A DNA stretch of 64,000 nt from Rhipicephalus microplus (lineage: Eukaryota > Arthropoda > Arachnida > Ixodida > Ixodidae), in the NCBI RefSeq assembly GCF_043290135.1, contig NC_134702.1, positions 90,244,317-90,308,316 on the forward strand, in the 5' to 3' direction. The notes beneath the pieces were generated by a model. It had not been told where the DNA came from. It saw nothing but the letters and a program-made list of their open reading frames with translations, and ran no database searches. Below, in pieces: positions 31,427 through 45,918 of the stretch; within the stretch, counting starts at the first letter, position 1; every line of letters starts with the position of its first letter. Position numbers and translations under genes: made by a program.

Positions 31427-32315
31427 GGTGCCTACGACTTTAAGCTCTCCTGGTTGTTTCGATAATGGTATCAATACCAAACTTGGTATGGCATAACATG
31501 ACTGTATAAAGTACATATTTGACTAGTCATAACATGAAAATCATGAGGTGGATGTCATGAATGTCATGATTTACATTTCATGGTCCTGCGGCTCTTGCGG
31601 TGGTTTCGTTCACATGACATGTTGCAAAAATGGTATGGTATGACATGATTGCGTGGCGAACACACGTGACAGACCCTAATATGAAAATCATGTCATGCTT
31701 GTCATGTAACAACATGACTACATGCCACGCTCATCATGCGCTCGCGGCCGTCTCGCTAGCGTCATGTATACCAAATTTGGTATTACGCTACGTGAATGAA
31801 TGACGAAGGTATGTGACTGGTGCAAACACGATAATCATGAGGTACACGTGTCATGTAACAACATGACTATATGCCACGCTCACGATGAGCTGGTGGTCGT
31901 TTCGCTAGCTCCGCTTATACCAAATTTAGTATTACGGGACGTGAACGGATGACGACGGTGTGATACTGGTGCAAACATGATAAACGAGATGCGTGTTATG
32001 TAACAACATGACCCCCTGCTACGCTCATGATGCGCTCGCGGCCGTTTCGCTAGCTTCACATGTACCAAACTCGGTAATATGGGACGCGAATGGACGACAT
32101 AGGTAAATGACACATCCAAACAGGATAATCACGACATGCGTGTCATGTAACAACATGACTACATGCCACACTCATGATGCGCTCGCGGCCATTTCGCTAG
32201 CTTGCATATGCCAAATTTGGTAGTACGTGACGCCAATGATTGACGAAGGTATGTGACTGGTGCAAACATGATAATCATGAGATGCGTGTCATATGAGAAC
32301 ATAACTACATTCCAC

Positions 32316-32660
32316 AGTCAAGACGCCAATACATTTAGACGCGACGCAGTACGCGTGCTCGCCTGCGTTCATTTCGTCGCGTCCTGCCGGCGTTGACACG
32401 CCATGCGCCGGTCCTCCCATATACTCGCAGGCGCGCGCCGCGCTGCGTTGCTGTGACGAATGCGCGTTTCAGTGCGTCCAGCGTCCCTCCGTCACCGAAA
32501 GAGGGAGGTCGCACTTCGCGCCGGTTGCCATCGGGCCACGCCGATGGACGCTGGTCGCGCCTGGCGTCAGACTATAGAGTGCTCGCGTTTTCCTAACGTA
32601 GCGTCGCTGTGCCCCCGCCTCCTCCGTGCGCGCCAGTGAACGCTACGTTGGAGTATACTA
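32316..32660. repeat. GC-rich insertion in composite element A
   Basis: Interrupts the ~147-bp monomer array with unrelated, CpG-rich sequence ('gacgcgacgcagtacgcgtg' to 'cgctacgttggagtatact'). Monomer sequence resumes at 'gcgctcgcggccgttttgct'. No clear terminal repeats were found. Confidence 0.45.
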
Positions 32661-33262
32661 GGCCCTTGTTGTTGCGCTCGCGGCCGTTTTGCTAGCACAA
32701 CCTATACCGAATTCGGTGTTACGTGACGTCAATGGATGCCGAAATGTATGACTGGTGCAAACATGATAATCCTGACACGCGTGTCATGTAAGAACATGAC
32801 AACGTACCACGCTCATAGCGTGCTCCTGGCCGTTTCGCTAGCTCCACATATACTAAATTTGGTATCACGTGTTGTGAATGAATTGCGAAGGTAAACCACA
32901 CATCCAAACATTATAATCATGACATGGAAGGCATGTACGGTATAATTAACCTCCACCTCGTAACGTTGTGTTGATTTTAAAGTGACATATCAACATTTCT
33001 CATTCGTGCTTCGCATATCACCGATTCCCGCTGTACGTGGGATCTGCCCATTTTTTTTTTCGTTGTATTCTATAAGTTATCTCCGAAAATATTAAAGCTT
33101 GCGCAACTTACATACGCTGGCAAATTGCCGCAGCAGTATCCCAAGAATATGTTTTTTTGGAACAGAAAAGCAAACAGGTAGAGTTTTATAATTAGTGTCA
33201 TTCTAAGCAAACGTAGGGTGTTTTTGGATTTTGAAAAGCTTTTGACGGTGCAAGCATTGTTT

Positions 33263-33494
33263 TATATGTGGGATTTAGCGTCCCAACACCACCATATGAT
33301 TATGAGAGACGCCGTAGTGGAGGGATCCGGAAATTTAGACCGCCTGGGGTTATTTAACGTGCGCCCAAATCTTAACACACGGGCCTGCAACATTTTCGCC
33401 TTCATAGGAAATGCAGCCGCCGCAGCTAGGATTCGATCCCGCGACCTGCGGGTCAACAGCTGAGTATTTTAGCCTCTAGACCACCGCGGCGGGA
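33263..33494 (-). mobile_element. Ruka SINE, near full length
   Basis: 'tatgtgggatttagcgtccc' through the reverse-complemented tRNA-like head ending 'ctagaccaccgcggcggg'. Both pol III box regions are recognisable. Confidence 0.85.
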
Positions 33495-33499
33495 AAGAG

Positions 33500-34500
33500 T
33501 GAAAGCTTGGGCGAATCGTATGGTATACAGCTTTCATAAATTCTCTTAACAGAAGTGGAGGCGCTAGTTACAGGATGCGAGGGAGTTCGTCCAACCTTCT
33601 CCTCTTTCTTATCCACTGATAAGGGTGTGAGAGGAGGGAAAGAGGGAGGGGAGAAAGAGTGTGCGTACATCATTACTTCGTACCATGTCGTCATTTCCAT
33701 CTCTCAATACTGCACAGCAATGTCATGTGCGCACTTCTCCGCAATGCTCTATGTTCACTGCTTTGCTGCACAGCATTGCTGTACTGCAACAAAACACTAT
33801 AGAACACTTAGTACGTTACATCCTAACGCTTTACTGTACTACTGCTAAGCAAGCTTTATTTGTGTACTTTTTGTTGCATAGCGGTAAACTAGTGAGGCAT
33901 AGCCAACTTAGGTGAATAAATTTGCCTTACGCTCATTAAATAATTGCCGCAAAATTCACGACTCCCAGACGCGGGGTGTCTCAATCTCGTGATTCTACTG
34001 CGTCATCACATTGCTATATTGATACTGCTTAATACATCAGTAAATGCGCAAATGCTTCATGCACTACCTCAAATATTATTCTTTACAAGTTTGATTACAA
34101 GTATCTAAATAGTTCGACACTTTCGGAGTGCACTAGTGCACACCGTAACCACACGGGCACTGCCATGACACATTTATCTGATGCTTCATGAGTGACAGGT
34201 ATCTGCACAAAGTTAGCTTGAAAAATTTGTAGTGACACTTCACATAATAATGATTAGACGTGCTCCAAACGTATGCTATATATTCAATTTCGTTTCCGTT
34301 AACGCTATTATGTTTGCGTTCCTATCGCTAATTACGCTACTGAGTTCGTCTCTTTTTGGAACACTGCTACGTATGTTGGTGAATAGTATCGAGAGAGAAA
34401 GGAAAGGAAAAGGAGCAACTTCTGCAGCCCTAGTGAAACCACCAACCCTCTTCTTTAGCTATTTCTTTCCCATGGGACGAAGGCGACTGGAGTGAACTGA
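33500..34500. other. No gene seen
   Basis: Only short open frames. No repeat I recognise. Confidence 0.4.
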
Positions 34501-34504
34501 ACAA

Positions 34505-35220
34505 GGCTATAGGCTTAGTTCTGTAATTGGGCTCGTTGACGGAACAACTTAATCAATGCCATCTTCAACATTGTTATATTGGTAGCATTTCTTGTCAACC
34601 AGTACCTTCCTATACCTCACTTTAAATGGTTTCTTGAGGTTTTTGCAAAATTCATTCAATTTCTTCCGCAAGCTGCGGGTCTTTGGGCAGAAGTTCTCGC
34701 TAACTGCTACATTACTGCCCTTGAGTTGAGCCTGCGACTCTGTGAAAGAATAAGATCTTTTATTTTACTATTGGTAAACTTTGCTGTCAGTGGCCGGGAT
34801 TTAGATGGTTTGTGGCGTCTTATTCGGTCTGCGCGGGATATGCTTTCACCTGGTACAACAACATTTAGAGCTCATCTATCGTTTGTAATACATTTTGCTC
34901 AACATGCTGGGTGTTTTCTGGTGCCCCATCGGATATGCCTTAAAACATGATGTTATCACGTCCAGCGCAGTCCTCCGCGTTATCTATAGTAGTCTCGATT
35001 GAAGCAAGGCCATTAATTTTTCAGAGAATTTGAGTCACACGAACATCTGTCTGCCATTGATCGAGCACAAAGGTTTTACTTTACACATTCTCTAGCCTCT
35101 TTCCTTGATGTGGGCTAAAACATCACTAATGTAGTGCGGCTCAGTATTTAATTCTGGGATAGTTGAGGACATTGTTTGTGGCGTAGTCCTTGACTGTCTT
35201 TAGCAGGTCTTCAAGTACAT
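34505..35220 (-). pseudogene. Decayed CR1/L2-like LINE ORF1
   Basis: Minus-strand fragments of a LINE ORF1 with coiled-coil and RNA-binding sequence: QILKINGLASIE-like heptads broken by a stop, NAEDCAGRDNIMF with GISDGAPENTQ (the DxExxSRRxNLxFxGI pattern), and AVSENFCPKTRSLRKKLNEFCK followed by KPFKVRYRKVLVDKKCY. These correspond to a common arthropod LINE ORF1 pattern (NL.F.GI...VSEDFS..TR..RKKL). Several stops and frame changes show an old, dead copy. ORF2 is not found next to it. Confidence 0.55.
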
Positions 35221-35335
35221 GATCAGTATAGAAGGTCCGGGATCCATCTCGGTATTACATAGGGTTGGGAATGAATGTACAGTTTGTTGACAGACAACCA
35301 GTTTCAGCAAACAACATATGAACTTTGGCGTGATA

Positions 35336-35534
<199 letters not shown>

Positions 35535-35639
35535 CTGGCATAAACAATTAGAAACATGTCAGATTACAACTTTATAACAGTTAGCGAGCATCTTCCTTTG
35601 TAAAGTACTATAGTAAGAATTAGAGAATGCTTTATTACT

Positions 35640-37555
35640 GACGAAACAGATGTTAAAGCTATGGAGGATATTGGAATCGGGGTCGAAGGTGGCAGTGCAA
35701 CCGGTTCTTCGCATTTGCGTTCTTTTTGGTTTACATTTATAGATTGATGTCTTAGCCTTAGAGGTGTGTCAAAGTGAAAAAAGTATGTGTTTGGTCGCGG
35801 TGAGGTTAGTTTGATGCAGTATTTAGAGATATGAAGAGGTGAATTAAATGATAATTGGAGTTTAACACAGTAGAGGCCGACAATTGTTTACGTATTGGCT
35901 GGAAAGAAGCTTTTTATAATCCTAATTGGTAACATCTACGCTCATTTTATGCCTCAACAAATCGAACAGAATGCGCCGCTCTTCGGCATTTTAAACTGGC
36001 TTGAATACCTTACATTAATATGATAAATCAAGGACCTTCTTTCGCAGCGCCCACTACGTTCCTACATCGACGCGTTGCCACTGCGCGGAAACCGCCGCAA
36101 AATTTTCTTTTGCTCTGAAAAGTGTCAGAGCGCAGGATTCGGGCTCATCGCACGGACCGGCAATTCCAGAGAAGACGGTGCGGCGAGAATGTGTCGGCAA
36201 TCTCGGAGACCTTGATGCATTCCAATGTCCTCAAAAGATGGCGCGATGAGCCCGATAGGTGTTCAAGTAGGTGACTTTCATAATATAAGACGCCGCTTGC
36301 GCATGCTTCTTTAATTAATGAAAGACAACGATAGAAAACTAAGTGTCGTTATACCCAGCGCATTGAGGTGCAGATAAAGTGGCAGAAGCCGTGTTTATAA
36401 AAAAAAAAAAAACATTGCCGGAAACTTGCAAAATGATCATAAGCCACCGGTATTTCCATGCTTTTCGATTTTTACGAAGTTTGCATCTACTTCTGAGCAC
36501 TGCTCATGACAAGAAGCGGTGCACTATAGCATAGATTTATTAAAATACTTTCGGGGCCCGAAGACTGTGAGAGCGTATCAACGTAACTTCTTTTATCTGT
36601 ACAGTTCTACTCCCGCTCTCTATTTCCTACCCATCTCTCTCTATCTTTATATATTAGTTACCCACGCTCGCTAGGTATCATCGGACAGCGCAACTGAGGG
36701 CCAACGCCGCCATTTATACGCTTTCATTCATAGAGCTAGTGGAGCAGTCGCCTATTATAAAAGCTGGGTGCCATACTCAATATTTACTTCGCTTATTAGC
36801 ATTCATAACCTGCTTCGGAACGTCAGAGAATGGCCCTGGTAAAGAAAGAAAGATGCTGGAGAGGTCGTTTTTTTTTTACTTACACCGGGAAGTATATTAA
36901 TTGCTCCCGCTTTGTCTAGAGTATCGTGGTCATGCAACATAATTTAAGAGATGGCCTTATTTGCGTGCGTTTCAAAAAAAAAAAAATGGCGTGACTACGT
37001 CGCTGACCTTGCAGAGTGAGCCTCCGTATTCATGGACAGTGTAAATAATAAATGTGATGGCCTGGCCGGCTGACTATAGCACTTGCGTGCGAAAACTTCC
37101 AAGCCATTTGGATCCCGAGTAAAAGCTATTTTGAACTGCGCCTTTATGAAAATGAATCTTGAGAGTCTAATGTGGACTTAGAACACCCCTAATGCGTCAT
37201 TAGACAGACTTCATACATGTAGTGTCTAATGCCATTTAGCATTAAGCGTGCATCAGAGAGTTAGTGATTGAAACAACCTTGTTCTGTCCTCAATACACGC
37301 GAGTTAATTCAACGTCACCTGGCCAGGCCCACTCGGGGACCATCAGGTTCAACCGTATACATTCACATCACATCACATCAGATAGTGAAATGACCACGTG
37401 TATTTTAGTTCCTAGTGATCGAATTATTGAGGTATTTACCTGCTCTTGCATATGTCAAAAGATATCAAAACAGCATCTTAAAGAGACTTAATTGCCACCG
37501 TAAAATCAGTTTGTCACTAAATCAATTCACCACTGAATTCAGTGTTTCTGTAATG
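35640..37555. other. No gene seen
   Basis: Two kilobases of AT-rich DNA with short A-runs. An 11-bp inverted pair (GGGCTCATCGC / GCGATGAGCCC) near 36.14 and 36.24 kb is the only structure I noticed. Confidence 0.4.
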
Positions 37556-37559
37556 TTTA

Positions 37560-37905
37560 TCCGCACCTGGAAAGTACCGTGAATAAACGAAAGTATTATT
37601 GAATGCCCCCGTTGCAAGCGCATTTGTTAAGTGCCCACTACTGCATAATTGTTTCTTTTGGGACTCTGCGCGGTGCCCACTATGCGTCTGTACGGCCACC
37701 CACGAACCCTACGCAGCAGTTACCTTTTTCCGCTGCTGATGATGATTAACTATGTCAGTGTTCACTGTAATGGGCATATAGTCCTTTCAAACACCCACTC
37801 GTTGTTTCGCATCTTTGGACGCCTGCCGCGACTGTATACGCTTCTGCCACGCGATATATGATGCGTTAAGCAGACTCTTTCCCCTACGTGGCATTCATAT
37901 TGTAA
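37560..37905 (+). repeat. Interspersed repeat family alpha, copy 3
   Basis: Uninterrupted copy: 'gttaagtgcccactactgc', 'acgcttctgccacgcgatat', 'gatgcgttaag' and 'cctacgtggcattcat'. It represents the empty site of the LINE insertion at 25523-31225. Confidence 0.6.
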
Positions 37906-37911
37906 TTATTT

Positions 37912-38110
37912 TTAAAGCAGTTTCACATCTCGCTGCTCTGTAGTATAGCACCTGCTTGCCATGCAGGCGGCCTGGGCTAGTTGATCACTCGTACCTTGAA
38001 ATATTTCTTATTCATTTGATTTGCTTACTTCTTGATTTCTCGGCTACGGACAAGATGATGATTTTTCGCTCACAGCCAACGACGCCGACGCCGACGACGT
38101 GATTACTGTG
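37912..38110 (+). mobile_element. tRNA-headed SINE-like repeat
   Basis: The head 'tagtatagcacctgcttgcc' plus 'atgcaggcggcctgggct' is tRNA-like but lacks a proper T-arm. It is followed by 'ttgatttgcttacttcttga' and the tail 'gacgccgacgccgacgacg'. I recognise this body as a frequent tick repeat; it is not a functional tRNA. Confidence 0.45.
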
Positions 38111-38371
38111 CAATGAGCTCTTTAGCGCTTCCGCGTGAAAAATGTCTCGATGATAATTGACAACAGTTAATGGGTACTCATTGGAAGCAAGGAGGCATTA
38201 AGCCTGATGAACGTTTCATGCCCTAATTCTGAGTACATAAACGTACCGCCACTTGTGACAGAGTTGGAAAACGTCACCTGGTTCCACATATATTTTGGAG
38301 GAACCATTTCAAGGCAAAAATCGTGGTATTTTTCTTCTCGGTCAATATTGCCGATCCAGCCAAATGTTTTC

Positions 38372-38508
38372 TGATGGTTCAGCGAACTGGGAGCGCGGGG
38401 GTGAACACAGACACAAAGCAAAGAAGAGGCACACAGCACCAGCTGTGTACCTCTCGTGCTGTGTGTCTGTGTTTACCCCCGCGCTCACAGTTCGCTGAAC
38501 CATCATGA
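38372..38508. mobile_element. Fold-back element (near-perfect hairpin)
   Basis: The arms 'ggttcagcgaactgggagcg' (38377) and 'cgctcacagttcgctgaacc' (38481) are inverted. The match continues inward through 'cacagacacaaagc' and 'tgtgtgtctgtgttt' to a central 'cagcaccagctgtg'. Arms are about 60 nt. No coding sequence. Confidence 0.8.
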
Positions 38509-38718
38509 ATTACCAACTAGCCCACCTTTCCATCCAAATGTTTTCTGCACCCAACGCGGTTTACCGTGCGAGCGTCAAGTATATACCTCATTTCGCACAC
38601 ACCCTGGTGTCGTTGTCGTTGGTCGCGAGTGGAAAATCGTCGTCTTGTGCGTTACCGACAAGTTGAGAAAGATACAAATAGAAACATTGGCAGATCCCAC
38701 GCACAGTGGGAATCGATA

Positions 38719-39754
<1,036 letters not shown>

Positions 39755-40089
39755 AATATATGAGCAATATTTTCAGTTCGAACTGACAACAGAACCCAGG
39801 CCGTCTATATAGCAAGCAAAACCCTCCCTCTCCCCCCCACCCCCCCCCCCCCCCCAAAGCCACGCAATTGTGTAAAGCTGGTTTAGAAGATGCACAATAT
39901 GAATGTTATGTAGTAAAAGGAGTCTCCTTAGCGCATCTATTATTGCGTGGCAGAATCCTAGAATCTCACCATGCGTTAAAACGTGTGAATAGCGCAACGA
40001 CTGGGAGGTGTCAAGCTGCCCGTCAATTACAGCGTGTGCAGCTTTAAATCTATCTATCTATCGTTACTATTATTATTATTATTATTATT

Positions 40090-41780
40090 ATTAATATTTC
40101 TCCCGTTCTCTCCTTCGTGGCATTGCTTATCATATCAGCAGTAAACGTCCGTGTTTGACAGTTAATCCAGCACACTTTTATTTTTTTGCCATTACTGCAA
40201 CGAAAGCATGATTTTAGCTAATTGATCCTCTCCAGAGAAACTTGTATTCGAGTAACGCCATACAAACCGCTATAAGTAAGCACTGTCGCATTTAATTTCT
40301 TTTGAATTGAAAAAGCCTCGGAGTAAGCACGAGCTGCATAAAAAAAGGCGTATGAAAAAAAAAAAAAGAATCGCTCCTATCTTCAGAGAATGATCAGCCG
40401 GGTAATTGTCACCATGCTGGCCTGCACATACATTCTCGCACAAAGGCGAATGCCTGCGCCTGTTTCGGCTAGTCAAAACGGTGAGTCGCGATAAAATGAA
40501 CGAAATAAACGCAAAAGATTGACGAATTCCGTAGTGCCAGTGAGCCCCACCCGTCAATTACCCTGCGTCGAAAAAAAAAACAACAACAAATATGTATAGA
40601 GGGTTGTCCCAGGACACAGTAACAGAAAAAGGATTGGGAGGTGTCCGCATTTAGGAAGCGTATTTTTACATAATAGACAGGGTGCGCGAATGCGAATGAA
40701 CGTGTATTTACTACACACAAGCACGATGATAAAGCAGCTGCATATGCAGGAGTTCTTCATCCGTGCAGCCTGCCAGAGGCCACGTTTCCCACTAAACTAC
40801 GCCTCATTCTCCACCTCCTCTGCAATGCTTCCTACGGCACAGCTTCATCACTCCCGAACCTCCCCTTATTTCTTCCCTCCCTCTCTCTCGTTCAGTTCAT
40901 CGTGTGCGTGTTTGCACAGCGTGGACCCTGCTGGGAACACACACTACGTGGTTTCGTGATGATCCGCGTTCGATCTCTGCACGATAATAAAACAGACAGA
41001 AAACGGGGCGAGGTTCCCATCAAGCCATATAAGCGACGCTGGACCCCTATTATAAAACCATTAATCAACGTGAGCTCTCTTCTTCCTATGGCGTAGTTAC
41101 TTATTGGCCTCTATATATTTATCTGTTTACTCACTTTCTTGTTCTTTTGTATTTTCTTTGACTTGTCGTCTTCATACTCTGAGCTTGCGATTAGAGCAGG
41201 CAGGTACCCGCGATTTGGACTGTCAAGCATTATGCTGATATATACGGGAATGTGGACGTGAAGCATGCAGATCGTGCGTGGATGCGAACTCGTAGGGCTA
41301 ATTATTTTGTTTCTTCGTAGTTTTTGCATCTCTCCTCAGTCTCCCGCACTAGGAGGAATAAGCATCGTTCGCGCAGCAACGGAAGTTTTCCAAAAGCGCT
41401 GTGCACGATGAAGTCAACCTTATGAAGAACGTCCCATCAAGAGCGAAAGATTGCGGGAGGTTGGAACCGGAACAAATGCGAATTTCTGCTATATCATCCC
41501 TTAATGCTTCTAATCAAGGGTAGGTCGATATGCCAAGTGCAGTATGGAACATTTATTTCGAAGTTACATTCCCAGACGAAGTGGGAATTCAGCTTTATCC
41601 AACATTTAGCGTCCTGCAAACTTTTGCTGCTGTGGAAGTACATGTATTTACTCTCTCCGTTTCTTACAAACAGGGAGACACGCACGCACAGCACTCACAT
41701 TTGAATACTGTGCTCGCTGGACCCCATGCACGCACACACACGCACGCACGTGTGCGTGGGGGGATGGTCTTATTTACAGT
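40090..41780. other. No gene seen
   Basis: Short open frames only, preceded by a small ATT run (40066-40092). Nothing recognisable. Confidence 0.4.
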
Positions 41781-41784
41781 GAGG

Positions 41785-41900
41785 AGGAGGAGGAGGAATA
41801 AATGAGGAAGGACAGGGAGGTTAGCCAGTTCTCAGACTCTTTACAGTGAGCAGAGCATGCTACTCATGTTCAGGCATGTTCACGCTACCCCACATTGTAC
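41785..41900 (-). mobile_element. LINE 3'-end fragment (weak)
   Basis: 'gaggaggaggaggaataaat' followed by 'aaggacagggaggttagcca' is like the reverse complement of the 3' UTR of the LINE at 44.3 kb. Confidence 0.35.
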
Positions 41901-42199
41901 TGCACTCTGAAAGATGGCGCCAGGCCAGTGCAACGTACGACAGGCAATCTGATGGCAAGTAAACAGCGGAAGGCATGCAAATGAGCCAGAAGAGCTTCGG
42001 ATTGAATACCTTTAGGTGTCAAAAAATATGAAATAGGAATATAAGGATTATAGAGAGGGGACGATAAAAATATGTGGTAAGTTCGCTGACGCACCATAAA
42101 AATACTTTTTAAGCAAATGTGTTCGCACATGGTTGTCGTCTTCAAGAAGCACGTACCTTCAGTTCGTTTTGGACCGATTAGCAGTGGGGATGGTAATAA

Positions 42200-42425
42200 T
42201 AATTAACGGGGTTGAACTTCCCAAAACCACCATATGATCATAAGAGACGCCGTAGGGGAAAGTTCCGGAAATTCCGACCGGCTGGGATTATGTAACGTGC
42301 ACTTTATTCTAAGCCCACGGGCCTCAATCATTTTCGCCTCCATCGAAAATGCGCCCCCCGCGGCCGGGTTCTGATCTGCGGGTCAGCAGCCAGTACCTTA
42401 GCCACTATAGGCCACCATGGCGGGT
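42200..42425 (-). mobile_element. Ruka SINE, degenerate
   Basis: 'cttcccaaaaccaccatatg' to 'gccactataggccaccatgg'. Several deletions in the B-box region. Confidence 0.8.
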
Positions 42426-42784
42426 TAGTATGAATGGGGGTCTCACAGGTTGTGCCAAGTATAACTTGAGCCCTGTAATTCAAATTTGCAATACGAAGGT
42501 TGCTTTCACGGAAAATCAGACCAAGCCCGTTATCTTTCCCACCAAACTATACATATTGACTTCGAGGCCAGCCTGATGCACATTACGCCCGATCAACATC
42601 GATCCGCCATTCTTTTCTCTAATGGGCAGGCGTGGCACCGGCCCAATGCTCCCAATGCAAATTTTAGCGAATGCATGGTTCAGCGAACGCTACACCGTCA
42701 CTGCGTCTTTTTCATTTCGTCCTATAGTTCATGTCATCGTCGTCCCAGCGTCATCATAATGTTGTTGTAAACGTCAACATTGAT

Positions 42785-43023
42785 TCAAGATTCAAGAAGA
42801 AGAAATGGACATGGGCCGGGAATGTAGCACGTAGACAGGATAACCGCTGGTCGTTAAGGGTAACTAACTGGATTCCCAGAGAAGGCAAGCGGGTTAGGGG
42901 GAGACAGAAGGTTAGGTGGGCAGATGAGATTAAGAAGTTTGCTGGTATAAATTGGCAGCAAGCACAGGACCGGGTTAACTGGCGGAACATGGAAGAGGCC
43001 TTTGTCCTGCAGTGGACGTAGTC

Positions 43024-43065
<42 letters not shown>

Positions 43066-43066
43066 A
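42785..43066 (+). mobile_element. RTE-clade LINE 3' end
   Basis: Encodes the characteristic RTE ORF2 C-terminus (KKWTWAGNVARRQDNRW, IPREGKRVRGRQKVRWAD, EIKKFAGINWQQAQDR, MEEAFVLQWT) up to a TAG at 43019, followed by a (GATGAT)n tail. The frame is open, which suggests moderate age. The same region recurs inverted at 49515-49800. Confidence 0.8.
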
Positions 43067-43069
43067 TGA

Positions 43070-44385
43070 TGATCTCACATCAGGCATTTCGCTCAAGCTT
43101 CTATAGCGGCCAACTGGCAACACCGACCTCAAACAGACCGCAAATATCACGCTCCGCAACAATCTCGAGCTACTCCGCCAGCTTACCGTCAAGCTTCAGC
43201 CCCGCATCCAAACCACCCAAGGTGTTCGATTCGTCCTGTAGTGAACCTCAGCGTACCAGGAATCAAGAAAAAATACGAGTTCTCATCGCCTGTCTTGGAA
43301 CAGCCATGTCTGCTTTTCCTGCACGAGAAATGCACCGACCATGTGCATATTTATACTGATAGATCAACTGCCATTTCTTAAGCTCGTGCGGAGTGGTGAC
43401 TATCCCAGTGAGAGATGCAACTGTTAGCTTTAGGACCGGCCACCCCGCAACATCAGCAGCTGCAGAACTTGCGGCTCTTGGTGCTGCACTTGGTGGTGTC
43501 AATCGCGCCCTACATGCCTACAGTCTCTTTTGTCAGTCCTGTGGCGTAGACCATATGAACAACTGGTATCTGAGACACCTCATTCGTACGTCTTTCGAGA
43601 AGGGGCGACAAGTGACATTTCAGTGGCTGCCAAGGCAGTGTGGCGGGATCGTCAACAAACGTTCTGATAATACTGCCCTGTCAGCTTTGCAAGACGACAA
43701 GTAAGAAGCTATACCTATTTGAAGGTCCGATGCTGCTGCCATGCTTCAAAAAATCTCAAAGGATATTTCGCACTCAGCACTGAATAAATCAATAAGCCAA
43801 AACTATCGGCAACGCTACCGAAACGTGTTACAGTGATTTCAAATAGCAACTGGACTCCTTCGAAAAGAAGCCACTGTGCTATGCCGCTTATGGCTAAGAT
43901 TGGTTTTCATGAAGCCATATTCGTTTCGAATAAGGATGGCCGACAACGCTGTTTGCGACGCTTGAGGTACCGAGAAGACTTTGCCGCGTGTCTTCTGTGA
44001 CTGTCTTCATTACGCTGTGCAGGGTCGATCCCTCTCGCTCGCTCAGGCTCGCTCGTCTCGACAACAGAATGATGACACTAGAAACTATTTTCCAATGTCA
44101 CCCTGAAAAAGTCATCGATAATTCAAGCAACGAAGACATCGCTAAAATTTCTAAAATCAACATTTGCACGAGCGGCTGTACACTCTTAATGATGCCGTAT
44201 ATACACTGCAGAAGACTTCCGCTCTGCGCTGTGACGTTATGTGTGTGCGTGTGTGCGACCACTCTTATTCTGTCTCCCCCTCTTCCTACGATCTTCATCA
44301 TCCATACCCTCTGTGCAGAGTAACGTATACCAGCTATGCCAAACTGGTTAACATTCCTGCCTTTTTCCTTCCTTCAACATTAGGA
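43070..44385 (+). pseudogene. Decayed LINE ORF2 (RNase H) plus 3' UTR
   Basis: Retains CTDHVHIYTD (first RNase H Asp), VTIPVRDATVSFRTGHPATSAAAELAALGAAL split over a stop, VTFQWLPRQCGGIVNKRSDN (from the xPxHCGxxGNExAD segment, with His changed to Gln) and a C-terminal LARLDNRMMTLETI block. Stops and frameshifts are frequent. The 3' UTR has 'ctgtctccccctcttcc' and 'ggttaacattcctgcctttt'. It abuts the RTE tail directly, so one element may have inserted into the other. Confidence 0.65.
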
Positions 44386-44389
44386 AGTC

Positions 44390-45840
44390 GTATACAACAG
44401 TGGCGACGATGGCATGCGGTCGTGGTGTAAGTATCGCCACCTATAAGTATTGTCATTGCAACAATAGGGTATTGCTATGTCATCGGGACATTTGCTGCAT
44501 GGCGTCATCATGCCTTTGACGATACGCCTTATTGAGGCTCTTCGTACCATGCATATTGACCGTACACGATGGTCGTCCTTCCAGCTTTGTCAGCACTGCT
44601 GCCACGCGCGCAGTTGTTATTCTGTCTTCATGCCAACGTCGACGGGATCATTTCGGTATCATGTTATACCGTTGCCTTCAATGCATCTGTTGTCATGAGC
44701 TGCACAGCAACTTCATTATCTTATACTTGGCGTTCATCGTTTTTATACAAACACGTCATTGCACTCTATCAGCTTTTACTTGCAACTTCGCATGCTACTG
44801 ACACTTTCCAGCAGAAAAAAAAGCACAAAAAATGCATTGCGTGGAATGAGATTCGAGCTGGCATCCACGAGTGCATGAATTGATAGACCGAACGAATGGT
44901 AAACAGCATGATGGTGGGCACATGTGCAGTTGGCACGCTCTCAGCACCATCATTGACGAGTGCAGCAGTATATATGATGGCAGCGAGAGAAGGCGATGGT
45001 GGGTGTGGGCGGGGGTTGCAACTCTTATACGGTTGACCTATAAGGAAGACAAATTCTCAGAGAATTATCATCTCCCTCACTCCTACCCTTGCGAATAACT
45101 TTCATCGTGATAACTTCTTTTTGATGCACGAGCCCGCATAAGCCTACACTGAAGAAGCTAAACTAACCATTGAACTGCTTTCCAGGACATATATAACCAA
45201 AGCTGTTAAATCTGACCTCTCCAAAGCATAACGATCAATGACGTGAGAGTTCGCCATCAGGTCACCACCATTGCTGGCGTGCACGATGCCCTCAGTGGTG
45301 TTCTACCTTAACGTATACGCCTGCCTGCAGGGAGCGGACGGGAGAAATGTTACGCGTGTCCTCGCCTCATCAGCTGTCAGCGATGAACAAGATGGGCGGA
45401 CAGCTCACAAAGCAGGGTCTGATCGCGCACCTTTACGCAGAGTGCGTCGGACGATAAGGGATATCCACTGCGTCAGAAGGAGAGCCAGAGAAGTTGGCTG
45501 AGCGTGCGTCTAGCTGGCCGCGCGATCATCCGCTGATTGACATCCCCGAAGTCCATGGCACGTCTGAGGCACCCGGAGCCTTCTTCACGCACGGTGGTCG
45601 AAGCCAGCCACCAACAGCGGTGGTTGTTCCTCTCGCGTCTACGGATCAAGGGTCCAGAAAGAAACGTGAAAATGGGCGGCATGAGGAGCGTAAAAACGGA
45701 CGAGTGATGAGACAGGCCGGAAACCACGACGAAAAAAAGAACACAGACAATAAACTAAGAACCATCGGAGGCGAAGTCAAGGAGCCGAGTGTGTACCACG
45801 GGAGGCCGTTTGAAGAAGAAAGGTTGAGGAACAAGGTTAA
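44390..45840. other. No gene seen
   Basis: No recognised protein or repeat. The last 550 bases are GC-richer and lead into the region at 46 kb. Confidence 0.4.
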
Positions 45841-45848
45841 GTTTTGGG

Positions 45849-45903
<55 letters not shown>

Positions 45904-45918
45904 CGTGCGCGCGCGCGA
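45849..45918. repeat. (GT)n then (GC)n dinucleotide array
   Basis: About 26 GT units followed by a short CGTGCGTGCGCGCG run. Alternating purine-pyrimidine, potential Z-DNA. Confidence 0.95.

Noticed and set aside
31740..32850. CRISPR-like array of regularly spaced repeats
   Set aside because: The units are ~147 bp contiguous satellite monomers without spacers, in a eukaryotic transposable element.
36130..36255. Inverted GGGCTCATCGC / GCGATGAGCCC pair as a MITE
   Set aside because: Arms of only 11 bp, no shared flanks and no second copy in the window.
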